The notes below the pieces were generated by a model that did no database searches, was not told the origin of the DNA, and saw only the letters and a program-made list of their open reading frames with translations. A stretch of 36,793 bases of DNA from contig JALEJI010000056.1 in the NCBI GenBank assembly GCA_022769825.1, positions 1 through 36,793 on the forward strand, written 5' to 3'. Origin of the DNA: Prevotella sp. GTDB taxonomy: Bacteria > Bacteroidota > Bacteroidia > Bacteroidales > Bacteroidaceae. The translations under genes were made by a program, and so were the position numbers. Position 1 is the first letter of the stretch, and each line of letters begins with the position of its first letter. Shown here piece after piece: positions 6,864 to 15,378 of the stretch.

Positions 6864-7904
6864 ATGATTTCATTTGAAAGCGATTACAACAACGGGACGC
6901 TGCCAGAGATACTGGACACCCTGCGCAAGACCAACGATGACAAGACTTCAGGGTATGGCTTCGACCCCTATACCGAGGCCGCGAAAGAGAAGATTCGCAA
7001 GGCCGTTGGCATGGACAGCGCCGACGTGTACTTCCTCGTGGGCGGCACGCAGACCAACACTACGGTCATAGACTCCCTTCTCCTTGGCTGCGAGGGAGTG
7101 GTCTGCGTGGAGACGGGCCACATTGGGGTGCATGAGGCCGGTGCCGTGGAAGCCTTCGGGCATAAGGTGATAACCCTGCCTTCGACAGACAGCAAGTTGG
7201 CTTCAAGCACCTTGACACGATACATGGAGACCTTCTTGGCCGACGAGACATACACCCACATGGTGCAGCCCGGCATGGTTTACATCTCCATGCCCACCGA
7301 GCTTGGCATGGTCTATACCAAGGATGAGCTGGAAGAGATATATGCCACATGTAAGAAATATGACCTTCGTCTCTTCATAGACGGCGCGCGACTGGGCTAC
7401 GGCTTGATGTCAGAGGCGTGCGACTATGACCTGCCGTTCCTCGCGCGACATTGCGACGTGTTCTACATCGGCGGCACGAAGGTGGGCGCCATGTTTGGCG
7501 AGGCGGTGGTGTTCTCGGGTATGAAAGCGCCTAAGCATTTCTTCACCAACGTGAAACGACATGGCGCGTTGCTGGCCAAGGGCAGAATGCTCGGCATACA
7601 GTTTGACACCTTGTTCACGGATGACCTTTACTTCAAGGTGTCTCGCCATGCCATGACCATGGCCAGCGGCATGCGCGATGTCTTTAGCAAGCATGGCATA
7701 GCCCTGGCCTATGACTCACCTACCAACCAGCAATTCGTCGTTCTCTCACCCGCACTATGCCAGTCGCTCTCCCAGGAGGTGGCGTTTGAGGTCTGGGAGA
7801 GAAAGGGCGAGAACGAGATGGTCTGCCGTTTCGTCACCAGCTGGGCCACCAAGAGGGAAGATGTGGAGGAACTGGACAGGATTTTGCAGAGGCTTGTCGG
7901 CTAA
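6864..7904 (+). CDS. Low-specificity L-threonine aldolase-like PLP enzyme
   Basis: 346 residues, the usual size for this beta-eliminating lyase/threonine aldolase family (fold type I). K206 in YIGGTKVGA is the expected Schiff-base lysine; D173 in IDGARLG should contact the pyridine nitrogen; GGTQTN (60-65) and the ETGHIGVHE stretch (83-91) line the cofactor and substrate site. The reaction would be retro-aldol cleavage of L-threonine or allo-threonine to glycine and acetaldehyde. Members of this family annotated as aldolases can have other activities, so the substrate is inferred. Cotranscription with the PHP phosphatase is likely from the 7-base gap. Confidence 0.85.
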   Translation: MISFESDYNNGTLPEILDTLRKTNDDKTSGYGFDPYTEAAKEKIRKAVGMDSADVYFLVGGTQTNTTVIDSLLLGCEGVVCVETGHIGVHEAGAVEAFGHKVITLPSTDSKLASSTLTRYMETFLADETYTHMVQPGMVYISMPTELGMVYTKDELEEIYATCKKYDLRLFIDGARLGYGLMSEACDYDLPFLARHCDVFYIGGTKVGAMFGEAVVFSGMKAPKHFFTNVKRHGALLAKGRMLGIQFDTLFTDDLYFKVSRHAMTMASGMRDVFSKHGIALAYDSPTNQQFVVLSPALCQSLSQEVAFEVWERKGENEMVCRFVTSWATKREDVEELDRILQRLVG

Positions 7905-8002
7905 TGTGTCAAGCACGGTGAGAAGTGAGATGACGGCAAGGCATACAGAGAGTCGGCATAAGACATGTGGCGATTCCAGTCGGCCTTTTTACAACAAATC
8001 AC

Positions 8003-8010
8003 TACCTTTG
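8003..8010 (+). promoter_or_regulatory. -7 box of hrpB (TACCTTTG)
   Basis: Exact TAnnTTTG, ending 5 bases before an ATG at 8016. With the usual spacing, transcription would begin at about 8014, which makes the next in-frame ATG at 8043 the more likely start of translation. Confidence 0.55.
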
Positions 8011-8042
8011 TCCCTATGAAAACAGAAGACTCCGATAAAATA

Positions 8043-10508
8043 ATGGCTCTCGACACATACATAAACTCCCTTCCCATAGGCGAAGTGGCAGAAAAGGTCA
8101 ACGACGCGCTGAGCGAACACGCCGCGGTCGTGGTCACGGCGCCTCCCGGAGCAGGAAAGTCGACCTTGCTTCCGTTGACCATACACAAGGCGTTGAAAGA
8201 AGGGCAAGGCAAGGTGATATTGCTTGAGCCAAGGCGCGTGGCCGCGCGACAGATAGCCGAGCGCATGGCACAAATGACCCGCACTGCCGTGGGCGACCTC
8301 GTGGGCTATCGCGTGCGCTTCGAAAGCAAGGTGTCTGACAACACGGGCATAGAGGTTCTTACGGAGGGCATACTGACAAGGATGATGGTGAGCGACCCAA
8401 CACTTGACGGAATATCAACCATCATCTTTGACGAGTTTCATGAACGCGGCATAATCACCGACACGGCTCTCGCTCTTGCCCTGGAGACCCAACGCACCAT
8501 TCGCCCCGACTTGAAGATAGTGGTAATGTCGGCCACGATAGACACCACAAGCCTATGCCAGGCTCTCAAGGCTCAGCTCATTGAGAGCAAAGGCCGGATG
8601 TTCGACGTGGACGTGACGTATGGCGATGAGGCTACGGTTTACAACTGCGCTGAGGTCGTGGCCGCCACCGTGTGCAAGGCTTGGCGGGAGACCGAGGGCA
8701 GCATCCTCGCCTTCCTGCCCGGCGAGGCGGAGATAGCCAAGTGCGCAGAGATGCTCGAAGGCTCATTCCCCTACTCCACCGTGGTTTATCCGCTTTACGG
8801 TCGCCTGTCGAGCAAGGAGCAGCGTGAGGCGATAGCCCCACCGAAAAATGGCGAACGGAAGATAGTGCTCGCCACGCCGATAGCCGAGACATCCATCACC
8901 ATAGAAGGTGTCACGGTGGTAGTGGACTCCGGCTTCTGCCGCAGGATGACATACGATCCGCGCAGCGCCCTCGAGCATCTGGAAACGGTTCGCATATCCT
9001 TGGACATGGCTCGCCAACGCATGGGCAGGGCGGGACGCGTCTCCGCCGGACATTGCTACCGCCTGTGGAGCAAAGCCACGGAAGCAAGGATGCAAGAGTG
9101 CAGGAATCCGGAAATAACGACGGCCGACCTCACGTCACTCGTTCTCGACGTGGCGGCTTGGGGCGGAGGCGACATAGAGAAGTTGCCTTGGCTGACCCCT
9201 CCCCCACCGAGCAATGTTCATAGAGCCGAGGAACTGTTGGAAAGCCTTGGGGCTATCGACGACAGGCATCGCGTCACGCGGCACGGCGAGGCGTTGGCAA
9301 GTCTTCCATGCCATCCCAGAATGGCGCAAATGCTACTCAAGGCTAAGGACAACACCCAGAAAGCCTTGGCCAGTGACATAGCCGCACTGCTTGAAGAGCG
9401 CGACCCTCTTTCCACGGGAAACGACGCCGACATCAACACTCGCATAGCTGAGCTGAGGAAGGCGCGGCAAAGGCACGCGCATGGCAAATGGCGACGCATA
9501 GCCATGATAGCAGAGCAATATCGACGCATGACGGGCGCCAAGGAAGACAACAGCGACCTTCCTCCCTGCGAGGCCGGGATGTTGATTGCCTCGGCTTATC
9601 CAGAGCGCGTGGCCATGGCGCAAAAAGACGGCACTTATAAACTCGCCAACGGTGAGCGTGCCATCCTCGACCCTGCCGACGGTTTGCATGCCTACGACCT
9701 GCTTGCCATTGCCACGGCAGACCGTAAGGTTTTCCTTGCCTCGCCCGTCGACAAGGACGGGATAAGCCACCTTGCCAAGACCTATGAGCGAGTGGCATGG
9801 GACGGCACGCTGGGGCGTGTAACGGCCATGCGAGAGTGGCGTGTGGGACACATCGTGCTGACAACCAAGCCCATGGAGGCCGTCTCGCACGAGAAGGCGG
9901 AGAGCATCGTCGTGCAAGTGGTAAAGGATGAGGGCCGCAGCCTTCTCAACCTCACAGACAGTTTCCACCAACTGCAACGGCGCGTAATGGCTTGCTCAGC
10001 ATGGCACCCGGAACTGGCTTTACCCGATGTCACTACCGACAGCTTGCTCAATAAAGCCGACGAGTGGTTGCCAATGTATTCGGGAGGTGCCACCACGGCA
10101 TCAGCACTGAAGAAGATAGACATGACAGCGGTGCTGTGGGCCCGACTGTCATACGAACAACAGCATGATGTTGACCGCATAGCCCCATCGTATGTCACCG
10201 TGCCCACGGGCAGCCACATCAGGATAGACTACCGCGAAGGCAGCGACGCACCCATAGTGAGCGTCAGGCTGCAAGAGTGTTTTGGCATGACCGACACGCC
10301 TCGCGTCGACAACGGCACGCGCCCCCTGCTCATGGAACTGCTATCGCCAGGATTCAAGCCCGTTCAGCTGACCAAGGACTTGCGCAGTTTCTGGAACGAT
10401 GCCTATTTCGAGGTTCGCAAGGAGCTGAGGCGCCGTTATCCAAAACACTATTGGCCAGACAATCCGTTGGAAGCGCAAGCCGTAAGAGGGGTAAGAAAGA
10501 AAGGCTGA
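8043..10508 (+). CDS. hrpB: ATP-dependent helicase HrpB
   Basis: 821 residues from this start, matching the usual HrpB length of about 810-840. DEAH/RHA-type superfamily 2 helicase: Walker A APPGAGKST (K39), motif Ia LEPRRVAARQIAERMA, motif II DEFH (130-133), motif III SAT, motif VI around QRMGRAGR, then the helicase-associated region and the HrpB C-terminal domain ending in KHYWPDNPLEAQAVRG. Its cellular role is unclear; it is thought to act on RNA. Start choice: the frame is open from 7965, and ATGs exist at 8016 and 8043. I prefer 8043 because a -7 box ends at 8010; 8016 (830 residues) remains possible as a nearly leaderless start. An AAGGCT/AGCCTT stem spans the stop codon (10501-10518) and could be a weak terminator. 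Confidence 0.92.
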   Translation: MALDTYINSLPIGEVAEKVNDALSEHAAVVVTAPPGAGKSTLLPLTIHKALKEGQGKVILLEPRRVAARQIAERMAQMTRTAVGDLVGYRVRFESKVSDNTGIEVLTEGILTRMMVSDPTLDGISTIIFDEFHERGIITDTALALALETQRTIRPDLKIVVMSATIDTTSLCQALKAQLIESKGRMFDVDVTYGDEATVYNCAEVVAATVCKAWRETEGSILAFLPGEAEIAKCAEMLEGSFPYSTVVYPLYGRLSSKEQREAIAPPKNGERKIVLATPIAETSITIEGVTVVVDSGFCRRMTYDPRSALEHLETVRISLDMARQRMGRAGRVSAGHCYRLWSKATEARMQECRNPEITTADLTSLVLDVAAWGGGDIEKLPWLTPPPPSNVHRAEELLESLGAIDDRHRVTRHGEALASLPCHPRMAQMLLKAKDNTQKALASDIAALLEERDPLSTGNDADINTRIAELRKARQRHAHGKWRRIAMIAEQYRRMTGAKEDNSDLPPCEAGMLIASAYPERVAMAQKDGTYKLANGERAILDPADGLHAYDLLAIATADRKVFLASPVDKDGISHLAKTYERVAWDGTLGRVTAMREWRVGHIVLTTKPMEAVSHEKAESIVVQVVKDEGRSLLNLTDSFHQLQRRVMACSAWHPELALPDVTTDSLLNKADEWLPMYSGGATTASALKKIDMTAVLWARLSYEQQHDVDRIAPSYVTVPTGSHIRIDYREGSDAPIVSVRLQECFGMTDTPRVDNGTRPLLMELLSPGFKPVQLTKDLRSFWNDAYFEVRKELRRRYPKHYWPDNPLEAQAVRGVRKKG

Positions 10509-10553
10509 CACAAGCCTTTAGCAATGAGAGCCGAATGGCTCACAGCCATAAGT

Positions 10554-10877
10554 TCATTTGCCAAACCTTGACGTGTCTACCTCACCATATTTCTTTGTCT
10601 TATATCCAACGAAACGATAAGTGAGCGACATGCCAAAAGCGCGTCCGTTGTGCAAATCGTTTATGACATGCTGACCTTTAAACGTGTCGCGCAAATAATT
10701 ATCAGCAGTCTTGAAGATGCCGTTGCAGTAGGCTTTCACCGTCAACCTGTCGCCTTTCAGTGGCTTACACGTGATGGTAGCATTGATATAACAAGAAATA
10801 AGGTGTTCCGCATTTTGCCATCCATATTGTTTGGAGGGCAAATGTAATATGCACCAATCGAAAATCTGGCATAGCAA
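10554..10877 (-). pseudogene. C-terminal remnant of an outer-membrane beta-barrel/TonB-dependent-type protein
   Basis: The minus-strand frame ends with alternating barrel-like strands: INATITCKPLKGDRLTVKAY, then a turn-rich segment, then GRAFGMSLTYRFVGYK and a tail VDTSRFGK before TGA. Such an ending (..GRSFG.SLTYRF.GYK.KK...VDTSRFG) is characteristic of Bacteroidetes outer-membrane beta-barrel family proteins of 750-900 residues. Only about the last 85-90 residues remain and no plausible start or plug domain exists, so this is a truncated fossil. The homology fades above about 10830. The right-hand break lies close to the response-regulator remnant on the other strand. Confidence 0.6.
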
Positions 10878-10894
10878 GAAAAACGACTGTCGCT

Positions 10895-10957
10895 TATCCC
10901 GAACTCAGGTTACATATAATCAATGTGCGCGGTATAGGCTACAAGATGATTTACTAA
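10895..10957 (+). pseudogene. C-terminal remnant of an OmpR-family response regulator
   Basis: The frame reads YPELRLHIINVRGIGYKMIY followed by TAA at 10955-10957. This is the last strand and wing of an OmpR/PhoB-type winged-helix DNA-binding domain, whose end is normally ..I.NVRG.GYKL. Only about 20 residues are recognisable; the receiver domain and the rest of the effector domain are missing. It points away from the outer-membrane remnant at 10554-10877, as if a divergent pair had lost both 5' halves in one deletion. Confidence 0.55.
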
Positions 10958-11072
10958 TCAACTGTCATCTATTGGCCTACCCCCTGCGGCTCCCCACCAG
11001 CAAGCCCGTCAACGTTACACTTGAATCTCGATGCTTTTACGCTTGGAAGGCGAAAGATTATAAACAACTGAC
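10958..11072. other. Remainder of the 10.5-11.1 kb gap, no gene seen
   Basis: Beyond the two fossils the gap holds no supported gene. A 19-codon minus-strand frame (ATG at 11074) starts MSVVYNLSP but stops at once; it is too short to assign. Confidence 0.4.
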
Positions 11073-11075
11073 ATG

Positions 11076-11108
11076 AAAAAAAACCGGCTGATACATTACG
11101 TATCAGCC
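11076..11108 (-). terminator. Rho-independent terminator of ppiD
   Basis: On the minus strand GGCTGATAC and GTATCAGCC (plus coordinates 11100-11108 and 11086-11094) form a perfect 9-bp stem with a 5-base loop, followed after CGG by eight T (the A run at 11076-11083). It lies about 30 bases past the ppiD stop. Confidence 0.85.
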
Positions 11109-11136
11109 AGTTATATTTTTTATGGACTTATAAGCC

Positions 11137-13278
11137 TTAGAAGAACAAGTAGCGGTTGTCTACCACCTTAGCCTTGATGTAAAGCTCGTTCATGTAGTTG
11201 CCAGCATACTGCATGGCCTTTTGACGAAGAGCGGCCTCTTGCTGTTGCTCGTTGAACTTGGTGGCGTTCTTTGCGCGGCTCACGACCTGGAACTGGTAGA
11301 CACCACCCTGTCCCTTTACCGGGCGAGAGAAGAAGCTGCCGACCTTGGCTGAGTAAACGGCACCACTTAAAGCTGGCTCGCTGGCACCCGTCGTGCTGAC
11401 GAACACAGGAGCTGAGAACGTGACTTGGTTAACGGCAGTGACGACAGCACCCTTTGCCTTTGCGGCGGCAATGCTTGTAACGCCCTTGGCCTTGGCCATC
11501 AACATCTCAGCCTTCTTGTCGCGAAGCACCTGCGCCTTGACCATCTCCTTGACCTGTGGGTCATCGAGCGAACGATAGCCAATAGGATGAACTCCGGTGC
11601 AGACCACTACGAGTAGGTTGTCGCCATTGGTTCCGCACTCATACATTGGAGAGACATCGCCCTGCTTAGCATCAAAGAGCCACTTCATGGCTTCACGAGT
11701 TGAGTGGATGCCAGCAAGGTAGTGCTGTGCGGTGGTGACATCGCGAGCCTCCTGGACGTTGTAACCACTCTTGGCGGCATTCTTCTGGATGGCGTCCAAA
11801 GACTGGTTGGCGCTCACGAAAGCACTGAACTTATTGTAGATGGCACTACGAGTGTCCTTAGAGTAATCGATAGTCTTCTTAATGACAGCCGCGGTGAACT
11901 TCTCTACCATGTTCTTGCGGTCGAGCACCTGGACGATGACATTGCCCTGTGTTGTGGCGATATTCTTCATCTCCTTAGGAGCCATAGTCAAGAGAGAGTT
12001 GAGATAGTTCTTCGTGTCCTTGTCCATCGTTGTGCTGTACTCATACTGGCGAGAGGTGAGCCACTGCTCAGAACCCTCCTGGCCATATTTCTTGGCGATG
12101 GTGGCGAAGTCGGCACCAGCGGCAAGGGCGTTGTAGACAGAGTCGGCACGAGTGTGAGCCTCATCAGGTGTCGCACCGCCAATCTGAATGGCACGGAACT
12201 GCACTGAGTCGGGGAGCTCTTGCTTTGCGACGAGCTTGATGACGTTCAAGGTGTTGTCGTTCTTTGTCTCCACAGGGCCAAGGGTCTGGCCAACGCTCAT
12301 GGAGTCGAGCTTGGCAGCTATGTCGTTAGGGAATGCCTCCTTGCCAACTGGTAGGCCAAGGTAGGCCACTGATGATGTGCTCTTGCGAACGACCTCGGTT
12401 GGGTCAGCGGCAGCGGCAAGGCTCTTGGCGTAGCCATTGAACTCCTTGAGCAGAGCGGCGCGGTCGGCGGCGGAAGGTGTGATTTGCACGTCAACATACT
12501 TGATGTCGCGGCTCTCGATGTACTGCTGGAAGCGCTCCTTCATCTCATCATACTTAGCCTTGAGGTCGCTGTCGGAAATCTTCACCTTGGCGTCCTGAAT
12601 GCTGCTGTAAGGATAAGAAGCAAGCTGGATGTTGCTCTCCTCGCTCGACTCCTTGAATGCCATCTTGGCCTCTACTGGGTTTGAGAGGAAGCAGTGAGAC
12701 AGCAAGCCATTGTATTTCTGGATGAGGAGTTGCTGACGCAAGCTCTTCTCCACGTAAGTCCAATACTTGTAGATTGCCTCATACTGGTCAGCCGCCTGTG
12801 GGTTGGAAGTCTTGATCTGGTTGTACTGAGCCAAGAACTGCTTGAGCTGGTTGGCATCGAAACGACCAGTCTGACGGTTCACGAACGGTGTGGAGAGAAG
12901 CATCTGGTTGGTACCCTCGTTGAGCACGTTCTGCATCTCGCCGTCGGTAACGGTGAGACCGAGCTTGTCGCACTCCTTCTCGATGAGCTTGTATTGCACA
13001 TAGCTCTGCCAAATCTGGTCACGGAGTTGGTTAAGCTGGTCATCGCTCAAGTTCTCCTGGCCCATGACCTTCATGGCACCTTGTGCCTCATCGACGAGCT
13101 TTGCGAATTCCTCGTAGCTTATTTTCTCTCCCAAGATTTCACCGACCTGCTGTCGAGCGTTGTTGCGCGAAGACTCGCAGGAACGGAAAGCCTCCTCGGC
13201 AATGAAGGCAAAGAGACCGAAACCGATGATGACAATCAAGGTAACGCCTCTACTTCTGATTTTTCCTAATGCTGCCAT
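11137..13278 (-). CDS. ppiD: Peptidyl-prolyl isomerase, PpiD/SurA-like membrane-anchored chaperone
   Basis: 713 residues, typical of Bacteroidetes PpiD. An N-terminal anchor (residues about 11-28, GVTLIVIIGFGLFAFIA) is followed by a SurA/PpiD N-terminal chaperone region with the usual GEILGEKISYEEFAKLVDE motif. A parvulin-like rotamase domain follows at about 340-440 (DSVQFRAIQIGG, GADFATIAKKYGQ), then a second SurA-like C-terminal part. It faces the periplasm and assists folding of proteins leaving the Sec translocon and of outer-membrane proteins. It has its own promoter, 110 bases from the GldE-like gene, and a clear terminator. Whether the isomerase site is active cannot be judged by eye. 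Confidence 0.88.
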   Translation of the reverse strand: MAALGKIRSRGVTLIVIIGFGLFAFIAEEAFRSCESSRNNARQQVGEILGEKISYEEFAKLVDEAQGAMKVMGQENLSDDQLNQLRDQIWQSYVQYKLIEKECDKLGLTVTDGEMQNVLNEGTNQMLLSTPFVNRQTGRFDANQLKQFLAQYNQIKTSNPQAADQYEAIYKYWTYVEKSLRQQLLIQKYNGLLSHCFLSNPVEAKMAFKESSEESNIQLASYPYSSIQDAKVKISDSDLKAKYDEMKERFQQYIESRDIKYVDVQITPSAADRAALLKEFNGYAKSLAAAADPTEVVRKSTSSVAYLGLPVGKEAFPNDIAAKLDSMSVGQTLGPVETKNDNTLNVIKLVAKQELPDSVQFRAIQIGGATPDEAHTRADSVYNALAAGADFATIAKKYGQEGSEQWLTSRQYEYSTTMDKDTKNYLNSLLTMAPKEMKNIATTQGNVIVQVLDRKNMVEKFTAAVIKKTIDYSKDTRSAIYNKFSAFVSANQSLDAIQKNAAKSGYNVQEARDVTTAQHYLAGIHSTREAMKWLFDAKQGDVSPMYECGTNGDNLLVVVCTGVHPIGYRSLDDPQVKEMVKAQVLRDKKAEMLMAKAKGVTSIAAAKAKGAVVTAVNQVTFSAPVFVSTTGASEPALSGAVYSAKVGSFFSRPVKGQGGVYQFQVVSRAKNATKFNEQQQEAALRQKAMQYAGNYMNELYIKAKVVDNRYLFF

Positions 13279-13334
13279 TTTTTGTTATTACGTTTATTTT
13301 TATTTTATTTTCTTCAAAGAATTCATTTAGAGTG

Positions 13335-13342
13335 CAAATTTA
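13335..13342 (-). promoter_or_regulatory. -7 box of ppiD (TAAATTTG, followed by CAC)
   Basis: Minus-strand TAAATTTGCAC is an exact TAnnTTTG with the GCAC extension, 56 bases ahead of the ATG at 13278. The leader is AT-rich. Confidence 0.65.
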
Positions 13343-13388
13343 CTAATTATTCAACAATAACACACATCTTTTTATAAGAAAATGCTGT

Positions 13389-14666
13389 TTATAACTTGTT
13401 TTGCACCGTTAGTTTTACAAGTTCTATCTTCGTGGCGGTGGATTTTAATATCTTGAAAGAATAACGCCCGATGTTGATAACCTCGTTGAGCTTCGGAAAA
13501 CTTTGGTACTCATGCAGAATGAGACCACTGATAGTCATATACTCGTCGCTCTCAGGCAACTCCAAGCCAAAGCGGTCGTTGGCAGTGTCTATCTCCATAC
13601 GTCCGGAGAAGACGAAATCGTTATCGTCGATCTTTTTCGCCACAAGGTTGTCGCTGTCGTGCTCGTCTTGAATGTCGCCGAATATCTCCTCCACTATGTC
13701 CTCGAGCGACACCAAGCCACTCGTGCCACCAAACTCGTCGACAACCACTCCAAGGCTCTTTTTCTGTTGCAAGAATATGCGCATGAGCTTTTGGGCAGCC
13801 ATGGTCTCAGGCACGAATGGCATCTTGCGGATGGCGTCCTGCCAGCGCTTGGGCTTCCTGAACATCTCGGAACTGTGGATATATCCCACCACATGGTCTA
13901 TGTCACCCTTATATACCACAATCTTCGAGTTGCCGCTCTCTATGAACTTTTGCTTCAGCTCGTCGACGTCGCAGTCGTCCATGTCGACAGCGTTTATCTC
14001 AGTTCGCGGTATCATGCAGTCGCGCACCTTGGTATCGGGGAAGTCGAGCGCGTTTTGGAAAATCTTGACCTCATCGCCCACCTCATCACCACTTGGGGCA
14101 CTGTCGATAGACGACTGCAGGAGATAGTCGAGGTCCACTTTAGTGAAACTTTTCTCCGACACTTCACGGTCTATCCTGATGCCCACCAACCTCAACATGA
14201 CACGCGAGAGGAATGTGGAAATCTTGCTTATTGGCCACAAGACCACATAGAACAACGCCGCCATCGGCGCGAAGAAAGACAACAACTTGTTTGGGCTACT
14301 CTTAAAGAAAGTCTTTGGCAGGAACTCTCCCGTGAAAAGCATTATCAAGGTTGAGAGGATGGTGTCGAGTGTCACCCTCAACCCTACATCCACTCCGGAG
14401 AACACCGTAGAGTCGAAAATCCTCGCGAAAAGGATACCATAGATTACGAGCACGATATTGTTTCCGACGAGCATGGTGGAAACGAATCCGTTGGGGTGGC
14501 GATAGAAAAAGCTGATGAGCCTTTGCGAGAACATGTTCTTTTCCTTGTCCATCTCGGCCAACATCCTGTTGCTCGACACGAAGGCTATCTCCATGCCCGA
14601 GAAAAAGGCGGAGAGGACCATCGTGATTAAAATCTCAATGATTGATGACATGTCAACTTCAGCCAT
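13389..14666 (-). CDS. DUF21/CBS-pair/CorC-HlyC membrane protein, GldE-like
   Basis: 425 residues. The DUF21/CNNM transmembrane domain covers about 1-175 (SAFFSGMEIAFVSSNRM, NGFVSTMLVGNNIVLVIYG, GEFLPKTFF). A tandem CBS pair spans about 200-330 (DCMIPRTEINAVD, KSLGVVVDEFGGTSGLVSLE). The C-terminal CorC_HlyC/transporter-associated domain is about 345-420 (FSGRMEIDTANDRFGLELPE). Relatives are annotated as hemolysins, CorC-like divalent-cation exporters, or the gliding protein GldE; Mg/Co efflux regulation is the best-supported general role. The gene follows lptC by 19 bases in the same direction, an arrangement I know from other Bacteroidetes. The start at 14666 (MAEVDMSS) could alternatively be the M five codons later. 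Confidence 0.85.
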   Translation of the reverse strand: MAEVDMSSIIEILITMVLSAFFSGMEIAFVSSNRMLAEMDKEKNMFSQRLISFFYRHPNGFVSTMLVGNNIVLVIYGILFARIFDSTVFSGVDVGLRVTLDTILSTLIMLFTGEFLPKTFFKSSPNKLLSFFAPMAALFYVVLWPISKISTFLSRVMLRLVGIRIDREVSEKSFTKVDLDYLLQSSIDSAPSGDEVGDEVKIFQNALDFPDTKVRDCMIPRTEINAVDMDDCDVDELKQKFIESGNSKIVVYKGDIDHVVGYIHSSEMFRKPKRWQDAIRKMPFVPETMAAQKLMRIFLQQKKSLGVVVDEFGGTSGLVSLEDIVEEIFGDIQDEHDSDNLVAKKIDDNDFVFSGRMEIDTANDRFGLELPESDEYMTISGLILHEYQSFPKLNEVINIGRYSFKILKSTATKIELVKLTVQNKL

Positions 14667-14685
14667 TTTTAACTTGCTTTCATTA

Positions 14686-15375
14686 TCATTCGTTTACCGT
14701 TCTCACAGGTGTGGCCTTCTGTCTCTGGTTCATCAACGCGCTGTCTTGCGCCGCCTTAGCCGAATCGGAGCCAGCGGTAGAACCACCAAAGTCGGTGCTC
14801 TGGAAAGAGCCACGCGAGTTGGTCACCAAGTAATGGGTCATGCGCTCGTCGGAACGGAAGAAACTGCCCTGGAGCGTGCGTTCAGGTGTTACCAATCGAG
14901 AGAAGACATAAGAGTAGAGCTCATGGCGCGACTCATCCCAGAACAATTGCTCTGAGGTGAAACGCAAGCCCTCCTTGGTTCTCACCCTGACGCGCGAACG
15001 AAGTTCCCATAAATGCAACTGGTCGTAATAGTAGGCCGTGTCGCATTGTATATAAGCCTGGATGTGGAACTTCTCGTCGAACTGCTCAAGGAAGAGCCCC
15101 TTGTCAAAAGTCCAACGCGAAGGATGTTTCACAGCGTTTACATCCCACCGCTCCGTCACGATGCGATACTTTATGACCCCAGAGTCGGAAATGAGCGTAT
15201 TGACACCCCAAGATGTCATGACGGACGCGGAGTCACGGTCACGAATGGCAGGAGCCGTGTGCTCTACGGCCTCTTGGCATGCAGATACAAAAAGAGCCAA
15301 CAATACACATATTATAATAATATGCATATTGCCAACTCTCAATTTATTGCCATGATGACAGTTCTCGTCCATCAT
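14686..15375 (-). CDS. lptC: LPS export protein LptC (lipoprotein form)
   Basis: 229 residues. A lipoprotein signal is visible: hydrophobic IIIICVLLALFVSAC with the lipobox cysteine at residue 33. The body is a run of beta strands typical of the LptC/OstA-like fold (SWGVNTLISDSGVIKYRI, WTFDKGLFLEQFD, GLRFTSEQLFWDESRHELYS). In Bacteroidetes LptC bridges the LptBFG exporter to the periplasmic LPS path. The ATG at 15375 lies 3 bases past the stop of the outer-membrane protein gene, so coupling is likely; an in-frame ATG at 15327 (MHIIII) would give a shorter, more usual signal peptide and may be the true start. The last 35 residues look disordered. Confidence 0.8.
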   Translation of the reverse strand: MMDENCHHGNKLRVGNMHIIIICVLLALFVSACQEAVEHTAPAIRDRDSASVMTSWGVNTLISDSGVIKYRIVTERWDVNAVKHPSRWTFDKGLFLEQFDEKFHIQAYIQCDTAYYYDQLHLWELRSRVRVRTKEGLRFTSEQLFWDESRHELYSYVFSRLVTPERTLQGSFFRSDERMTHYLVTNSRGSFQSTDFGGSTAGSDSAKAAQDSALMNQRQKATPVRTVNE

Positions 15376-15378
15376 TGT

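Noticed and set aside
11018..11074. Minus-strand 19-codon frame MSVVYNLSP as a remnant HU-like DNA-binding protein start
   Set aside because: Too short to assign, and it stops immediately; similarity is no better than impression.
13503..14354. 283-codon plus-strand frame opposite the GldE-like gene
   Set aside because: Antisense to a clear DUF21/CBS/CorC protein and without recognisable features.
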